Assembly (NCBI RefSeq): GCF_014205135.1
Contig: NZ_JACHMY010000001.1
Location: 2,232,001 to 2,296,000, forward strand
DNA length: 64,000 nt
Direction of reading: 5' to 3'
From: Kribbella italica
Lineage (GTDB): Bacteria > Actinomycetota > Actinomycetes > Propionibacteriales > Kribbellaceae
Shown here: piece by piece, positions 8,465 through 17,426 of the stretch
Numbering within the stretch: the stretch's first letter is position 1
Layout: each line of letters opens with the position of its first letter
The notes under the pieces: model-generated
What the model was told of the DNA's origin: nothing
Seen by the model: only the letters and a program-made list of their open reading frames with translations
Database searches by the model: none
Position numbers and translations under genes: made by a program

Positions 8465-9970
8465 ATGGGACTGGCAGTGGATTTCTCCGGTCTCGGGGAC
8501 ATCAATCTCGAGACCGTGATCGCCGCGATCGCATTGATCAGTACGGCGACCGCCTGGACGGTGGACCGGTACTTCCTGCGCCGCAAACGACTCGTCTACC
8601 GGGTCCAGGTGGACGCCCCGATCGGGGTGTTCCCGAGCTCGCACATGGTCGACGTCGAGGTCCGCCACCTTGGCGACGTGGTCGAGGAACCGAGTGTCGT
8701 GCTGCTGCGCGTGGACAACGCCGGCGGGATGGACATCGAGCCGCACCACATGCACGAGAAGGTGTCGTTCGCCTTCCCGGACCGGACCATCGTCGGTCTG
8801 GAGGTGACCGAGGCCAAGCCCGAGGCGCTCGGCGAGATGCTGCAGCGCCAGCTCGACTCGGAGAAGTTCGTCGACACGAGCCGGCTGGTGATCCCGCGGA
8901 TGGCGATCAACCGCGGCGACAGCTTCAAGTTCCTGCTCGTGCTGAGCGGTCGCGGCGACGGCGTCACCCACTCGGGCTACCTCGCCGGCGGCTCGGCGGG
9001 CGGCGGCGTCTACCACGAGCCGCGGCCGCGCGGACCGGGCCGGCGGACGCTGATCTTCGGCGCGCTGTCGCTCGTGCTCGTGGGCGCGCTCGTCGCGCTG
9101 TTCCTGGTCGACGTACTGCAGCCGCCGGACAACTGCGCGGCCGGGCAGCTGCGCATCGTCGGGTCGACAGCGGTGGAGCCGACGGTCAAGGAGGTGCGCA
9201 GCGCGTACGTCGCCGAGTGCACGCAGGCCGACATCACGATCGCGGCGACCGGGAGTCGCAGCGGGACGCGGTTGCTCGCCGACACCGGCAAGAAGGACGC
9301 GCCCGCGGCGGAGAAGCTGATCGCGCTGTCCGACGGCCCGGCCGAGGAGGCCGCCGAGCTGCAGAGCCGGCCGATCGCGGTCGTCGTCTTCGCGGTCGTC
9401 GTGAACCGGACGACCGACGTGAGCGCGCTGACCACCAACCAGCTGCGCGACATCTACGCGGGCCGGCTGACCAACTGGAAACAGCTCGGCGGGCGCGATC
9501 TGCCGATCCGGATGGTGAGCCGGGTCGGACCGGACTCCGGGTCGCGGCGGACGTTCCGCGAGAAGGTGCTGGCCGGGGATCAGGAGCTCGGCATCACGTC
9601 GGACGACTGCCGGACCAAGGACGACGCGACCGCCAAGCAGCAGCGCTGCGAGGTCGGTACGACGGAGGAGCTGCTCAGCCGGGTCGCCGACATCGACGGC
9701 GCGATCGGGTACGCCGAGCTCGGCGGATCCCGCAAGTACCCGACGCTGACGCCGGTCGCGATCGACGGCGTGGTGCCCGCGACGGAGAGGGTGACCGACC
9801 GGACCTACCGGTTCTGGGAGGTCGAGCACGCCTACACGGCCGCCCCGCCGAAGCCGGACTCGCTCCAGGACGCGTTCCTCGACTACCTCACCTCAGACCA
9901 GGCCAAGCCGATGATGGCCCGCGACGGGCTGGTCCCCTGCGGCGACCTCCCGGGCGACTTCTGCGGCTAG
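8465..9970 (+). CDS. Membrane-anchored protein with C-terminal PstS-like binding domain
   Basis: A 501-residue protein. A short hydrophobic segment near the N-terminus (TVIAAIALISTATAWTV) precedes a roughly 150-residue cytoplasmic-looking beta-rich region; a second membrane segment (LSLVLVGALVALFLV) lies near residue 205. The external part starts LRIVGSTAVEPTVKEV and contains ATGSRSGT, LRDIYAGRLTNWKQLGG and GPDSGSRRTFRE, hallmarks of phosphate-type periplasmic binding domains. No pst genes are adjacent, so it is more likely a tethered sensor or scavenger than a standard importer subunit. The start has an excellent site, GGAGGGGG. The N-terminal region has no family I recognise. Confidence 0.8.
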   Translation: MGLAVDFSGLGDINLETVIAAIALISTATAWTVDRYFLRRKRLVYRVQVDAPIGVFPSSHMVDVEVRHLGDVVEEPSVVLLRVDNAGGMDIEPHHMHEKVSFAFPDRTIVGLEVTEAKPEALGEMLQRQLDSEKFVDTSRLVIPRMAINRGDSFKFLLVLSGRGDGVTHSGYLAGGSAGGGVYHEPRPRGPGRRTLIFGALSLVLVGALVALFLVDVLQPPDNCAAGQLRIVGSTAVEPTVKEVRSAYVAECTQADITIAATGSRSGTRLLADTGKKDAPAAEKLIALSDGPAEEAAELQSRPIAVVVFAVVVNRTTDVSALTTNQLRDIYAGRLTNWKQLGGRDLPIRMVSRVGPDSGSRRTFREKVLAGDQELGITSDDCRTKDDATAKQQRCEVGTTEELLSRVADIDGAIGYAELGGSRKYPTLTPVAIDGVVPATERVTDRTYRFWEVEHAYTAAPPKPDSLQDAFLDYLTSDQAKPMMARDGLVPCGDLPGDFCG

Positions 9971-10066
9971 CGCGGCGGCCGCAGCCCGGCCTCGCCGGAG
10001 GTGGCGATTCGGCGGCCTCTCGAGGGCCGGCAGGGATAACCTGCTGGCCTACCCGAGGAGGCCGCC

Positions 10067-10825
10067 GTGACCGTGATCGCCCACCTGAGTGATCCCCACC
10101 TGGACGGGACGACCGAGGCGCGCGAACGCCTGCGCCGCGTCACGTCGTACCTGCTGGCCTTCAGCCGGCCGGTCGACGTCGTCCTGGTGACCGGCGATCT
10201 CGCCGACCACGGCACCGAGTACGCCGAGGTCGCCGCCGAGCTGACCGCCTTCAGCGACCTGCCGGTCCTCGTCCTTCCCGGCAACCACGACGTACGGCCT
10301 GCCTTCCGCACCGGCCTCACGGCGTACGTCGAACCGGTGGGCGGTGGCGAGGATCCCGTCCACCAGTTGCGCGACGTCGCCAGCGCGCGTTTCGTGCTGC
10401 TCGACACGACCGTCCCCGGCGAGGACCACGGCCTGCTCAGCGCCGACTCCCTCGACTGGCTCGACGCAGCGCTCGCCGAGCCCTACGACGGCCCGGTGTT
10501 CATCGCCTTCCACCACCCGCCGGTCGGCCTCCAGCACCCCACGATGGACCAGTGGCTCCTCCGCGAACCAGGCCAGTTCGCCGCCGTCCTCCGCCGCCAC
10601 CCGGTCACCGCGCTGCTCGCCGGCCACCTGCACAACGGCATCAGTACGACGTACGCCGGCCTCCCGCTACTCCTTGCCCCCGGCATCAGATCCACCGTGC
10701 CGCTCAGTTTCGAGCCACCGACCCCCACCGGCAGCCTCGTCGACCTCACCACCCCACCCGGCCTGGCGCTCCACGTCCACCACCCCGACACCCCACTCCT
10801 CACCAAGTTCGTCCACCTCGCGTGA
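10067..10825 (+). CDS. Calcineurin-like metallophosphoesterase (CpdA-type)
   Basis: A 252-residue cytosolic phosphoesterase with the five metal motifs in order: HLSDPHLDG, VTGDLADHG, LPGNHD, AFHHPP and LAGHLHN. This set is typical of the class III cyclic nucleotide phosphodiesterase/CpdA branch, which hydrolyses phosphodiesters such as 3',5'-cAMP. The GTG start has GAGGAG 7 bases upstream. It follows the PstS-like gene by 96 bases in the same direction; whether they share a role in phosphate metabolism is only a suggestion. Confidence 0.88.
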   Translation: MTVIAHLSDPHLDGTTEARERLRRVTSYLLAFSRPVDVVLVTGDLADHGTEYAEVAAELTAFSDLPVLVLPGNHDVRPAFRTGLTAYVEPVGGGEDPVHQLRDVASARFVLLDTTVPGEDHGLLSADSLDWLDAALAEPYDGPVFIAFHHPPVGLQHPTMDQWLLREPGQFAAVLRRHPVTALLAGHLHNGISTTYAGLPLLLAPGIRSTVPLSFEPPTPTGSLVDLTTPPGLALHVHHPDTPLLTKFVHLA

Positions 10826-10921
10826 TCCAAGCCTGAAGGTCCGCTAAGAAGTTGGCGGCGCGGACATCTCCGGGACGGTTCGCGCGTTGATACTGGCACC
10901 ACGTTCTAACGGAGGAACCTC

Positions 10922-11197
10922 ATGAGCCTGATCGGAACCCTGTTGGGGTACGCCCTGACCCTGTTCATCCTGGTACTGATCGTGCGCATGGTGCTGGACT
11001 GGACGGGCCAACTGGCCTCCGGGCCGTCGCGGACCGCGAAGGCCCGCGAGTTGACGCATGCCTGGACCGAGCCGGTGATCGCGCCCGTACGGCGGAAGTT
11101 GCCGCCGCTGCGGGCCGGCGGGATCGGGATCGACCTGGCGTTCACCGTCGTGTTCGTGGCGGCGCTGATCCTGCGGTCGGTGGCCTTCAGTCTGTGA
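10922..11197 (+). CDS. YggT family membrane protein
   Basis: A 91-residue protein with two membrane helices (LLGYALTLFILVLIVRMVL and LAFTVVFVAALILRSV) flanking a conserved loop HAWTEPVIAPVRRKLPPL and GGIGIDL, the YggT signature. In many actinobacteria yggT lies in the ftsZ-sepF cluster; here it stands alone, so this may be a second copy. A GGAGG ribosome site precedes the ATG. The last 11 bases overlap the convergent globin gene. Role in envelope or osmotic stress is not established. Confidence 0.85.
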   Translation: MSLIGTLLGYALTLFILVLIVRMVLDWTGQLASGPSRTAKARELTHAWTEPVIAPVRRKLPPLRAGGIGIDLAFTVVFVAALILRSVAFSL

Positions 11198-11639
11198 CGA
11201 GTCCGTCCCAGGACCAGCGGGGAATCGGAAGCCCGGCCGGTACGTCGTCGGCCGAGCCTGTGTACTGGGCCATCGACACGGTCGTGGCCCAGGCGAAGTA
11301 GTCGTACAAGACCGACCTGACCCGGTCGTCGTCGGTCAGGCCGAGGTCCGTCAGCGCCTGGTCGAAGCAGGCGATCGCGCGGCGGTCCATCTCCTCGTGC
11401 GGCCCGTTCCCGCTGTGCATCCGGACGACGAGACTCTCGTCCCCGTACACCTCCGAGTACGTCGCCGGACCGCCGAGTGCCTCGGCCCAGTACGCCGCGA
11501 GCCGTTCGGTGTGCTCGGGATGAAAACCGTGGCTGAACGCGTGACTGACCACCTCGTCCGCCAGCACCCGTTCGTGCCAGGCGTGCGCCAGTCGCCGGAG
11601 CCCGTCGTCCCCGCCCACCGCCTCGTACACACTCTGCAT
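11187..11639 (-). CDS. Group II truncated haemoglobin
   Basis: A 150-residue 2/2 globin. It starts MQSVYEAVGGDDGLRRLAHAWHERV, contains SHGFHPEHTERLAAYWAEALGG and ends with SWDG. The Trp-rich C-terminus and the lengthened C-terminal tail are seen in actinobacterial group II relatives. Likely roles are O2 or NO binding, or peroxidase-like chemistry. An ATG at 11657 is possible, but the ATG at 11639 directly follows a GGGA and matches the family N-terminus. It converges on yggT with an 11-base overlap. Confidence 0.85.
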   Translation of the reverse strand: MQSVYEAVGGDDGLRRLAHAWHERVLADEVVSHAFSHGFHPEHTERLAAYWAEALGGPATYSEVYGDESLVVRMHSGNGPHEEMDRRAIACFDQALTDLGLTDDDRVRSVLYDYFAWATTVSMAQYTGSADDVPAGLPIPRWSWDGLVTD

Positions 11640-11663
11640 CTCCCGAGCGTGCCACAAGCGAGG

Positions 11664-12197
11664 TCACCGGTACGACGGCCAGCGCTTCGAGGCCCACTCC
11701 GACCACGTCGCGAACCCGGCCGGGACGGGCGGGATCTCCGCGCCCCGCAGCTCCGGCTCATCCGGCTCCTCGAACAGCGCCCGCCAGTCGGCGAGCTCCT
11801 CGTCGCTCATCCGGAACGTCTCACCGGGCGTCGTCGCGAACCGATCGGTGACCCGCCGCCGCTGCTCCTCGTGATCGATCGGCAGGTACACGACCTGGCT
11901 CCGCGCGCCCACGGTCCCGGCGATCCAGCGCAACGCCGAGCGTTCGTCCTTGCCCCAGAACCCGAAGTCGAGGACCACGTCGGTGCCCAGCGCCGCAACG
12001 CGCAGGCCGACCTCGATCAGCTTGCCTTCCACCAGGTCCCGCAGGTCCGGCGGGTTCTCGTCGCCGAAGAGCGCGATCTGCCACTCGTCGGGTGTCAGCC
12101 GCAGCGCCGACTCGCTGACCTCCAGCTCCTTCGCGCGCGTGGTCTTGCCCGCGCCGGGCAAGCCGACGATCAGGTAAACGATCGGCTGTTCGGACAT
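11664..12197 (-). CDS. P-loop kinase/ATPase of the zeta-toxin/AAA_33 type
   Basis: A 177-residue protein that begins almost directly with Walker [16 protein letters not shown], at residues 10-24. It also has [14 protein letters not shown] (the acidic substrate site common in AAA_33 kinases) and an Arg-rich lid, [13 protein letters not shown]. Proteins of this type phosphorylate small molecules or nucleosides; no antitoxin gene is adjacent, so a toxin role is unlikely. The start has GGGAG 6 bases upstream. The gene begins beyond a terminator that closes the lpdA transcript and ends just before the globin start, in the same direction. Confidence 0.78.
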   Translation of the reverse strand: MSEQPIVYLIVGLPGAGKTTRAKELEVSESALRLTPDEWQIALFGDENPPDLRDLVEGKLIEVGLRVAALGTDVVLDFGFWGKDERSALRWIAGTVGARSQVVYLPIDHEEQRRRVTDRFATTPGETFRMSDEELADWRALFEEPDEPELRGAEIPPVPAGFATWSEWASKRWPSYR

Positions 12198-12206
12198 GCG
12201 ACTCCC

Positions 12207-12240
12207 AACAGAAAGACCCCGGAGCGCGGAAGCCCCGGGG
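12207..12240 (-). terminator. Rho-independent terminator after lpdA
   Basis: On the minus strand a GC stem CCCCGG ... CCGGGG (12235-12240 with 12217-12222) is followed by TCTTTCTGTT, a T-rich tail. It lies about 20 bases after the lpdA stop and before the P-loop kinase start. Confidence 0.65.
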
Positions 12241-12259
12241 CCTTCGGCGTACCGCAGGA

Positions 12260-13657
12260 TCAGAAGTTGATCATGTGGCCTTCGAGACCGTGGAAGGCCT
12301 CCTGCAGCGCCTCGCTCAGCGTCGGGTGGGCGTGCACGTTGCGGGCCAGCTCCTTGGTGGTCAGGTCCCACTTCTGGGCCAGGGTCAGCTCGGGCAGCAG
12401 CTCGGTGACCTCGGGGCCGATCAGGTGGGCGCCGAGCAGTTCGCCGTACTTGGCGTCGCTGATCACCTTGACGAACCCGGCCGGGTCGCCCAGGCCGTGC
12501 GCCTTGCCGTTGGCGGTGAAGGGGAACTTGGCGACCTTGACGTCGAAGCCCTCCAGCCGGGCCTGCTCCTCGGTCCAGCCGAAGCTGGCGATCTGCGGCT
12601 GGCAGAACGTCGCCCGGGGGATCATCACGTGGTCGAGCTCCATCGTCTCGACCCCGGCGATCGTCTCGGCCGCGATCACGCCCTGCGCCTCGGCCGCGTG
12701 GGCCAGCATCAGCTTGGCGTTCACGTCACCGATGGCGAAGATGTTCGGCACGTTGGTGCGCAGGACGCCGTCGGCCTTGATCGCGCCACGCTCGGTCAGC
12801 TCGACGCCGATCTTGTCCAGGCCGTAGCCGTCGACGCGCGGCTGGAAGCCGATCGCCTGCATCACCTTGTCGGCCTCCAGCACCTGCTGGTTGCCGTCCT
12901 TGCCGGTGACGGTCACCTTGACCTTGTCGCCGGAGTCGTCGATCGAGTCGACCCGGGTGCTGGTGAGTACGTCGACGCCGAGCTTCTTGTACGCCTTGGC
13001 GAGCTCCTTGGAGACGTCGATGTCCTCCAGCGGGACCATCCGGTCGAGGAACTCGACGATGGTCACCTTCACGCCGTAGTTGGCCAGCACGTAGGCGAAC
13101 TCGACGCCGATCGCGCCGGCGCCGGCGATCACGATGCTGCCCGGCAGCTCCTCGGTGAGGATCTGCTCCTCGTACGTGACGACGCGCTCGCTCAGCTGGG
13201 TGCCCGGCAGCAGCTTGGTGGTGGCACCGGTGGCGATGATGCAGTGGTCGAAGGTGACGGTCTCGGAGCTGCCGTCGTTCAGCGAGACGTCGAGCGTGTT
13301 CGCGTCGACGAACGAGCCCCAGCCGTCGAACTCCTTGATGTCGTTCTTCTTCATCAGGAAGTGCACGCCCTTGACGCGACCGTCGGCCACCTTGCGGCTG
13401 CGCTGGACCGCCGTCGGGAAGTCGAAGGTCACCTCGCCGCTGATGCCGAAGGTCTTCGCCTCCTTGCGGAAGATGTGCGCCAGCTCGGCGTTGCGCAGCA
13501 GCGCCTTGGAGGGAATGCAGCCGACGTTCAGGCAGACACCGCCCCAGTACTTCTTCTCGATGATGGCGGTCTTGAGCCCGAGCTGAGCGGCGCGGATCGC
13601 CGCGACGTACCCACCCGGGCCGGCGCCGAGGACAACAACGTCAAAGTGCGAGGCCAT
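12260..13657 (-). CDS. lpdA: Dihydrolipoyl dehydrogenase (E3)
   Basis: A 465-residue flavoprotein that reoxidises dihydrolipoyl groups of 2-oxo acid dehydrogenase complexes and the glycine cleavage system. It has the FAD motif [10 protein letters not shown] at 11-20, redox Cys42/Cys47 in [12 protein letters not shown], the NAD motif [11 protein letters not shown], and the C-terminal catalytic [14 protein letters not shown] with the His and Glu of the acid-base pair intact, unlike the other reductase in this window. The ATG at 13657 was chosen for its family-typical N-terminus; there is no clear ribosome site. No E1/E2 genes are adjacent, so it probably serves several complexes. Confidence 0.95.
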   Translation of the reverse strand: MASHFDVVVLGAGPGGYVAAIRAAQLGLKTAIIEKKYWGGVCLNVGCIPSKALLRNAELAHIFRKEAKTFGISGEVTFDFPTAVQRSRKVADGRVKGVHFLMKKNDIKEFDGWGSFVDANTLDVSLNDGSSETVTFDHCIIATGATTKLLPGTQLSERVVTYEEQILTEELPGSIVIAGAGAIGVEFAYVLANYGVKVTIVEFLDRMVPLEDIDVSKELAKAYKKLGVDVLTSTRVDSIDDSGDKVKVTVTGKDGNQQVLEADKVMQAIGFQPRVDGYGLDKIGVELTERGAIKADGVLRTNVPNIFAIGDVNAKLMLAHAAEAQGVIAAETIAGVETMELDHVMIPRATFCQPQIASFGWTEEQARLEGFDVKVAKFPFTANGKAHGLGDPAGFVKVISDAKYGELLGAHLIGPEVTELLPELTLAQKWDLTTKELARNVHAHPTLSEALQEAFHGLEGHMINF

Positions 13658-13740
13658 ACGGTGAACTTTAGTGCCTCGCACCAGCGGATCCCGCCGTGGG
13701 CCCCGGTGGCGGTGGTCACGATCGGTGAGCTGGGGTTTCG

Positions 13741-13797
13741 CCTAACCCGCCGCACGCCTAGGCTGTGGGCGCACGGGGGCCGTCTACTCCCGTGCGC
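13741..13797 (+). promoter_or_regulatory. Promoter and leader hairpin before the wall hydrolase gene
   Basis: TAGGCT near 13760 looks like a -10 element. Just downstream, at the predicted transcript 5' end, is a perfect 9-bp stem GCGCACGGG / CCCGTGCGC (13769-13777 with 13789-13797, 11-base loop). This leaves about 30 bases to the ATG. The hairpin could protect the mRNA or act in control of translation. A c-di-AMP riboswitch, common before such genes, does not fit because the leader is too short. Confidence 0.4.
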
Positions 13798-13826
13798 GCG
13801 TGAGGCGGACGGTCGATGGGGGCTTG

Positions 13827-15953
13827 ATGGACAAGAGGCGTGGGTTGCGGTTCGCCGCGCTCGGAACGCTGCTGGCCGTCTTCGCCGTGCCCGCCTACTC
13901 CGCGTACGCCGACGACCCGACTCCCCCGCCGCCGGCCTCGGTGACCGACGTCAACCGGTCGCTGGAGCAGCTCCGGGCCGAGGCGGCCGCCGTCCAGGCC
14001 GAGGTCGCCAAGGCGACGATCGCCTACACGAACGCGCTGAAGGCCGCTCAGACCACCGAGACCGCCGCGAAGCGCGCCGAGGCGTACGCCGCGACCAAGC
14101 GCTCCAGCTCCGAGGTCGAGCGCCGCAAGCTCGGCCTGCTGACCGCCCAGGCGTACCAGCTCGGCATCCCGACCGTGATCGGCACCGAGTCGATGCTCTG
14201 GTCGCTGGCCCCGATCGCGGAGAACCTGCAGGAGATCGCCGACCGGCAGGCCGCGATCAAGCAGCTCGGCAGCACCCAGGTCGCCCAGTACAACGCGGCC
14301 GGCGCCGCGGAGAACGCGGCCGGTACGGCGGACAACGACGCAAAGACCAAGCGCAAGGCGGCCGACGACGCCTCGGCCAAGGCCCAGCAGCTCAGCCAGG
14401 AGCTGCAGCAGAAGGCCGCGAACGCCTCCATGACCATGGAGGGCCAGCTCGCCGATCTGGCCGGCGCGACTCAGCTGTCCGACCAGCTCCAGATCAGCCG
14501 GAACCAGCAGGCCAAGTCCCGCTGGCAGACCTACCTCGCCGAGCTGACCGCTGCCGGCGTGAAGCCGCCGGCCGCGGCCGTACTGCGGAACCCGGCCAAG
14601 CTGCCGGCCGGTCTCAAGCCGCTCACCGTCGCCGGGAAGGCCGTCGCAGGCGCTGCTGCGCACACCGCCGCCGGTCGTACGGTCAAGGTCCTGCCCGCCG
14701 AGACGATCCGGGCGGTCAACCAGGCGTTCGCGATCCTCGGCAAGCCGTACGGCGTCTCCGGCACCGGCCCGGACAAGTACGGCTGCCTCGGCGCCGCGCG
14801 GGCCAGTTGGTCGCCGTACGCGACGCTGCCGAGTCCGATCGGCAACGTCTACCGCGACTACCAGACCGTCCCGGCCGCCGCGACGCAGCCGGGGGACGTG
14901 CTGGTGATGGGCAGCCGGTCGGTCGGGCTCTACCACATCGGGATCGCGCTGGGCGACGGCGAGATGATCGCCGCGGACGAGGCCAAGGGGTCGGTGGTCG
15001 TCACGACCGTGCCGGAGAGCCTGTTCTCCGCGCTCCGGCCGACGCTCGGCAAGCCCGCCAAGGCACAGACCGCGCCGGCGACGACGTCGCAGGCCAACGG
15101 CTTCCGCTGCGGGAACACGCCGACCTCGTACGAGGTGGGGACCGGGGCGTGGACCTGGCCGCTGGCGGACGGCACGTACGAGATCGGTACGCCGTTCGGC
15201 CAGCCCGGTTCGCTGTGGGCCAGCGGGATCCACACCGGGCAGGACTTCCCCGCCACGATCGGTACGCCGGTCCGCGCGGTCACCGCGGGCACGGTCCGCG
15301 TCGAGCACCCGGCCTGGGCGGGGAACCTGGTCCGCATCGACCACGGCAACGGGCTCGAGACGCTGTACGCGCACCTGAGCTCGATCGACGTACCGGACGG
15401 CACGCGGGTGCAGGCCGGTCAGCGGATCGGTGCCGTGGGCACCGAAGGCAACTCGACCGGCGCGCACCTGCACTTCGAGGTCCGCCTCGGCGGCGACGCC
15501 GTCAACCCGATGCCGTTCCTGGCCACCGGCGGGACCAGCGGCGGCTGGGGCGGCTACAGCAACGGCATGATCCCCACGAGCAAGCTGTGCGACATCACCA
15601 GCGCCCACTCGCTGCGCTGCGACGCCGCTACGGCGTACCTGGGCCTGGCGTCGGCGTACCAGAAGCGCTTCGGCACCACGCTGTGCATCACCGACTCCTA
15701 CCGCTCGTACAGCTCCCAGGTCTCCCTGTACGGCCGCAAACCGTCCCTGGCGGCCCTCCCCGGCACGTCGAACCACGGCTGGGGCCTGGCCGTCGACCTC
15801 TGCGGCGGCATCGAACGCTTCGGCACCACACAACACCAGTGGATGCTCCAGAACGCCCCTAGCTTCGGCTGGATCCACCCCGACTGGGCCAAACAAGGCC
15901 GCAACCGCGAAGAGCCCTGGCACTGGGAGTACGGCAACTCCACCAACGCGTAA
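13827..15953 (+). CDS. Secreted multidomain murein hydrolase: coiled coil, NlpC/P60-like, M23 and M15 domains
   Basis: A 708-residue exported protein. Order: signal peptide (1-32, KRRGLRF then a hydrophobic core ending YSAYADD); Ala/Gln/Lys-rich coiled coil (about 40-230); NlpC/P60-like domain (about 285-400) with Cys320 in KYGCLG and His370 in YHIGIALGDGE, but with the usual DCSG changed to GCLG and an unclear third residue; LytM/M23 domain (about 440-560) with HTGQD (His469, Asp473) and HLHFE (His547, His549); VanY-like M15 domain (about 585-705) with SNHGWGLAVD (His650, Asp657) and EPWHW (Glu696, His699). Both metallopeptidase sites are complete. It should cut peptide stems or crosslinks in peptidoglycan. 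The ATG at 13827 follows GGGGG; a GTG at 13800 lies inside the leader. Confidence 0.9.
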   Translation: MDKRRGLRFAALGTLLAVFAVPAYSAYADDPTPPPPASVTDVNRSLEQLRAEAAAVQAEVAKATIAYTNALKAAQTTETAAKRAEAYAATKRSSSEVERRKLGLLTAQAYQLGIPTVIGTESMLWSLAPIAENLQEIADRQAAIKQLGSTQVAQYNAAGAAENAAGTADNDAKTKRKAADDASAKAQQLSQELQQKAANASMTMEGQLADLAGATQLSDQLQISRNQQAKSRWQTYLAELTAAGVKPPAAAVLRNPAKLPAGLKPLTVAGKAVAGAAAHTAAGRTVKVLPAETIRAVNQAFAILGKPYGVSGTGPDKYGCLGAARASWSPYATLPSPIGNVYRDYQTVPAAATQPGDVLVMGSRSVGLYHIGIALGDGEMIAADEAKGSVVVTTVPESLFSALRPTLGKPAKAQTAPATTSQANGFRCGNTPTSYEVGTGAWTWPLADGTYEIGTPFGQPGSLWASGIHTGQDFPATIGTPVRAVTAGTVRVEHPAWAGNLVRIDHGNGLETLYAHLSSIDVPDGTRVQAGQRIGAVGTEGNSTGAHLHFEVRLGGDAVNPMPFLATGGTSGGWGGYSNGMIPTSKLCDITSAHSLRCDAATAYLGLASAYQKRFGTTLCITDSYRSYSSQVSLYGRKPSLAALPGTSNHGWGLAVDLCGGIERFGTTQHQWMLQNAPSFGWIHPDWAKQGRNREEPWHWEYGNSTNA

Positions 15954-16340
15954 GGAACGCCAGCACCACCATCGCCTGAGGCTCGCAGCACCACCACCGG
16001 CACCCCAACGACCGGACCGCCCGCCCCTACCCCGCCACTCACTGTTGTGCATTTGGCCGGTCACCTCACCAGATGCACCGGGCACGAGGTGAGTCGCGTC
16101 GGGGACGTGTGACGGCATCGCGTTGCCGGTTGGGACGGCCTGCACGGGGTGGGCGGGACACGCTGCGACGGCGGACGGCAAGCGCGGCGGGTGGGCGTCC
16201 GTGGGGGCGGCCGGGGATTCTGGCCCTGTGTGACGGGGAGCTGAGCAGCGGGTGAACAGCGCTGGCCAGGGGCGAATTCAGGGCAGAGTCAGGGGTCACA
16301 GATCCCTGGAAAGGGCCTGTTCAGGACGTACATTTGGAAC
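15954..16340. other. Intergenic region, no gene seen
   Basis: Region of 387 bases between two rightward genes. It holds an imperfect hairpin TCACCTC ... GAGGTGA (16061-16067 with 16086-16092), nested with GTGCAT ... ATGCAC (16047-16052 with 16073-16078), which may end the upstream transcript although no T tract follows. The second half is G-rich and probably carries the promoter of the PGPGW gene. I see no convincing small gene or RNA. Confidence 0.5.
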
Positions 16341-16799
16341 GTGGCCGAGCAGACCAGTCCGGACCGCACGGACGACAACATCACGCTGGACGCCCAGGAC
16401 GATCGGTGGGAGTGGCGGCGGAAGATCCGTGCGAACCCGCGCAAGCACCTGATCTACCGGATCGGCGTGGGCGTGGTGGGTGGCATCTTGATCATCGCCG
16501 CGCCGTTGACCGGGTGGTTGCCCGGGCCGGGCGGGATCCCCTTGTTCATCGCGGGTCTGGCCGTGCTGGCCAGCGAGTTCGAGTGGGCCCAGCGGCTGCT
16601 CTACCGGGTGAAGGTGTGGGTCAAGGAGCTCACGACCTGGACCGGGAAGCAGCCGGCCTGGCTGAAGGCACTCGGCACAGTGGCGCTCTTCGTCTGCGTG
16701 CTCGTGGCCATCTGGCTCTACATGGCCGTGCTCGGCGTACCGGGCTGGCTGCCGGACTCGTGGGAGTCCTTCCTGCACACGCTTCCGCTGCTGAAGTAA
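16341..16799 (+). CDS. PGPGW (TIGR02611-type) membrane protein
   Basis: A 152-residue protein with three hydrophobic stretches. The central LTGWLPGPGGIPLFIAGLAVL is the conserved Pro-Gly-Pro-Gly motif of the PGPGW/TIGR02611 family, followed by ASEFEWAQRLL. The C-terminal helix is ALGTVALFVCVLVAIWLYMAV. Function is unknown. The GTG start has GGAAC just upstream. It ends 4 bases before the stop of the convergent TetR gene. Confidence 0.82.
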   Translation: MAEQTSPDRTDDNITLDAQDDRWEWRRKIRANPRKHLIYRIGVGVVGGILIIAAPLTGWLPGPGGIPLFIAGLAVLASEFEWAQRLLYRVKVWVKELTTWTGKQPAWLKALGTVALFVCVLVAIWLYMAVLGVPGWLPDSWESFLHTLPLLK

Positions 16800-16803
16800 G
16801 CGC

Positions 16804-17361
16804 TCAGCGCAGCAGCCACCGCCTGGTGAGTTCGAGCACGTCCTTGCGGCTGCGCCCGGGATGCTCAGCAGCGATCAGCGGGCTGCCGATCCGCAGCGAG
16901 AAGACCAACAGGCTGCGCACCTCGACATCCTCCTCGTCGGCGCAGAACTCGCCGAACAACGCCCGCAGGTAGTCCATCCGCCGGTTGTCGACCCGCTTGA
17001 GCTGTACGGCGACCTGCTGGTCGCGCCGCGCCCACTCGCGGATCGCCAGGTCGGCGGCCGCGCCGGTCATCAGGCCGTCGCCGGAGGCAACGAGTGTGAA
17101 CAGCCGGTCCAGCTTCGCCCGGCCGTCACCACCGGCGGTCTCGACCTGGTCGATCAGCGCCTCGGTGGTCTCCCGTTCCCAGGTGTCCAGGATCTCCGCG
17201 AGCAGCACGTCCCGGTTCTTGAAGAACCCGTAGAACCCGCCCTTCGTCACGCCGAGCACCTGCGCCAACGGCTCGATCCGGACCGCCTCCGGCCCACCGG
17301 CCGACAGCATCCGCAGCCCTTCCTCGATCCACCGGCTGCGCGGCGTCCGGGTCACACCCAT
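16804..17361 (-). CDS. TetR family transcriptional regulator
   Basis: A 185-residue regulator. The N-terminal helix-turn-helix includes RIEPLAQVLGVTKGGFYGFFKNRDVLLAEIL, the standard TetR recognition region (residues about 27-57, written here in part: VLGVTKGGFYGFFKNR). The C-terminal ligand domain is unassigned. It is divergent from the DUF2867 gene with 97 bases between starts, and that space holds two copies of a TATACGC palindrome, so it very likely represses both itself and its neighbour. Confidence 0.9.
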   Translation of the reverse strand: MGVTRTPRSRWIEEGLRMLSAGGPEAVRIEPLAQVLGVTKGGFYGFFKNRDVLLAEILDTWERETTEALIDQVETAGGDGRAKLDRLFTLVASGDGLMTGAAADLAIREWARRDQQVAVQLKRVDNRRMDYLRALFGEFCADEEDVEVRSLLVFSLRIGSPLIAAEHPGRSRKDVLELTRRWLLR

Positions 17362-17391
17362 CCTTGTGGTTCCTCTCACTCGACCCCGATC

Positions 17392-17407
17392 TATACGCCA
17401 CCGTACA
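17392..17407. promoter_or_regulatory. TetR operator candidate, imperfect copy
   Basis: TATACGC-CA-CCGTACA, an imperfect version of the perfect palindrome at 17427-17442. Centres of the two copies are 35 bases apart. It lies close to the tetR start side of the divergent promoter region. Confidence 0.6.
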
Positions 17408-17426
17408 CATCGGTCTATCGTGCATG

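Noticed and set aside
11664..12197. Zeta toxin of a toxin-antitoxin pair
   Set aside because: P-loop and lid are similar, but no small antitoxin gene is adjacent.
13658..13826. c-di-AMP (ydaO-type) riboswitch before the wall hydrolase gene
   Set aside because: Such switches often precede these genes, but the leader after the likely -10 is only about 60 bases and lacks the conserved core; only one hairpin is present.
12275..15862. 1195-codon forward open frame across lpdA and the wall hydrolase
   Set aside because: Antisense to lpdA and out of frame with the hydrolase; composition is biased and no motif is present.
16073..16255. Small gene in the 387-base gap
   Set aside because: Arg/Gly-rich product, no ribosome site, no family resemblance.
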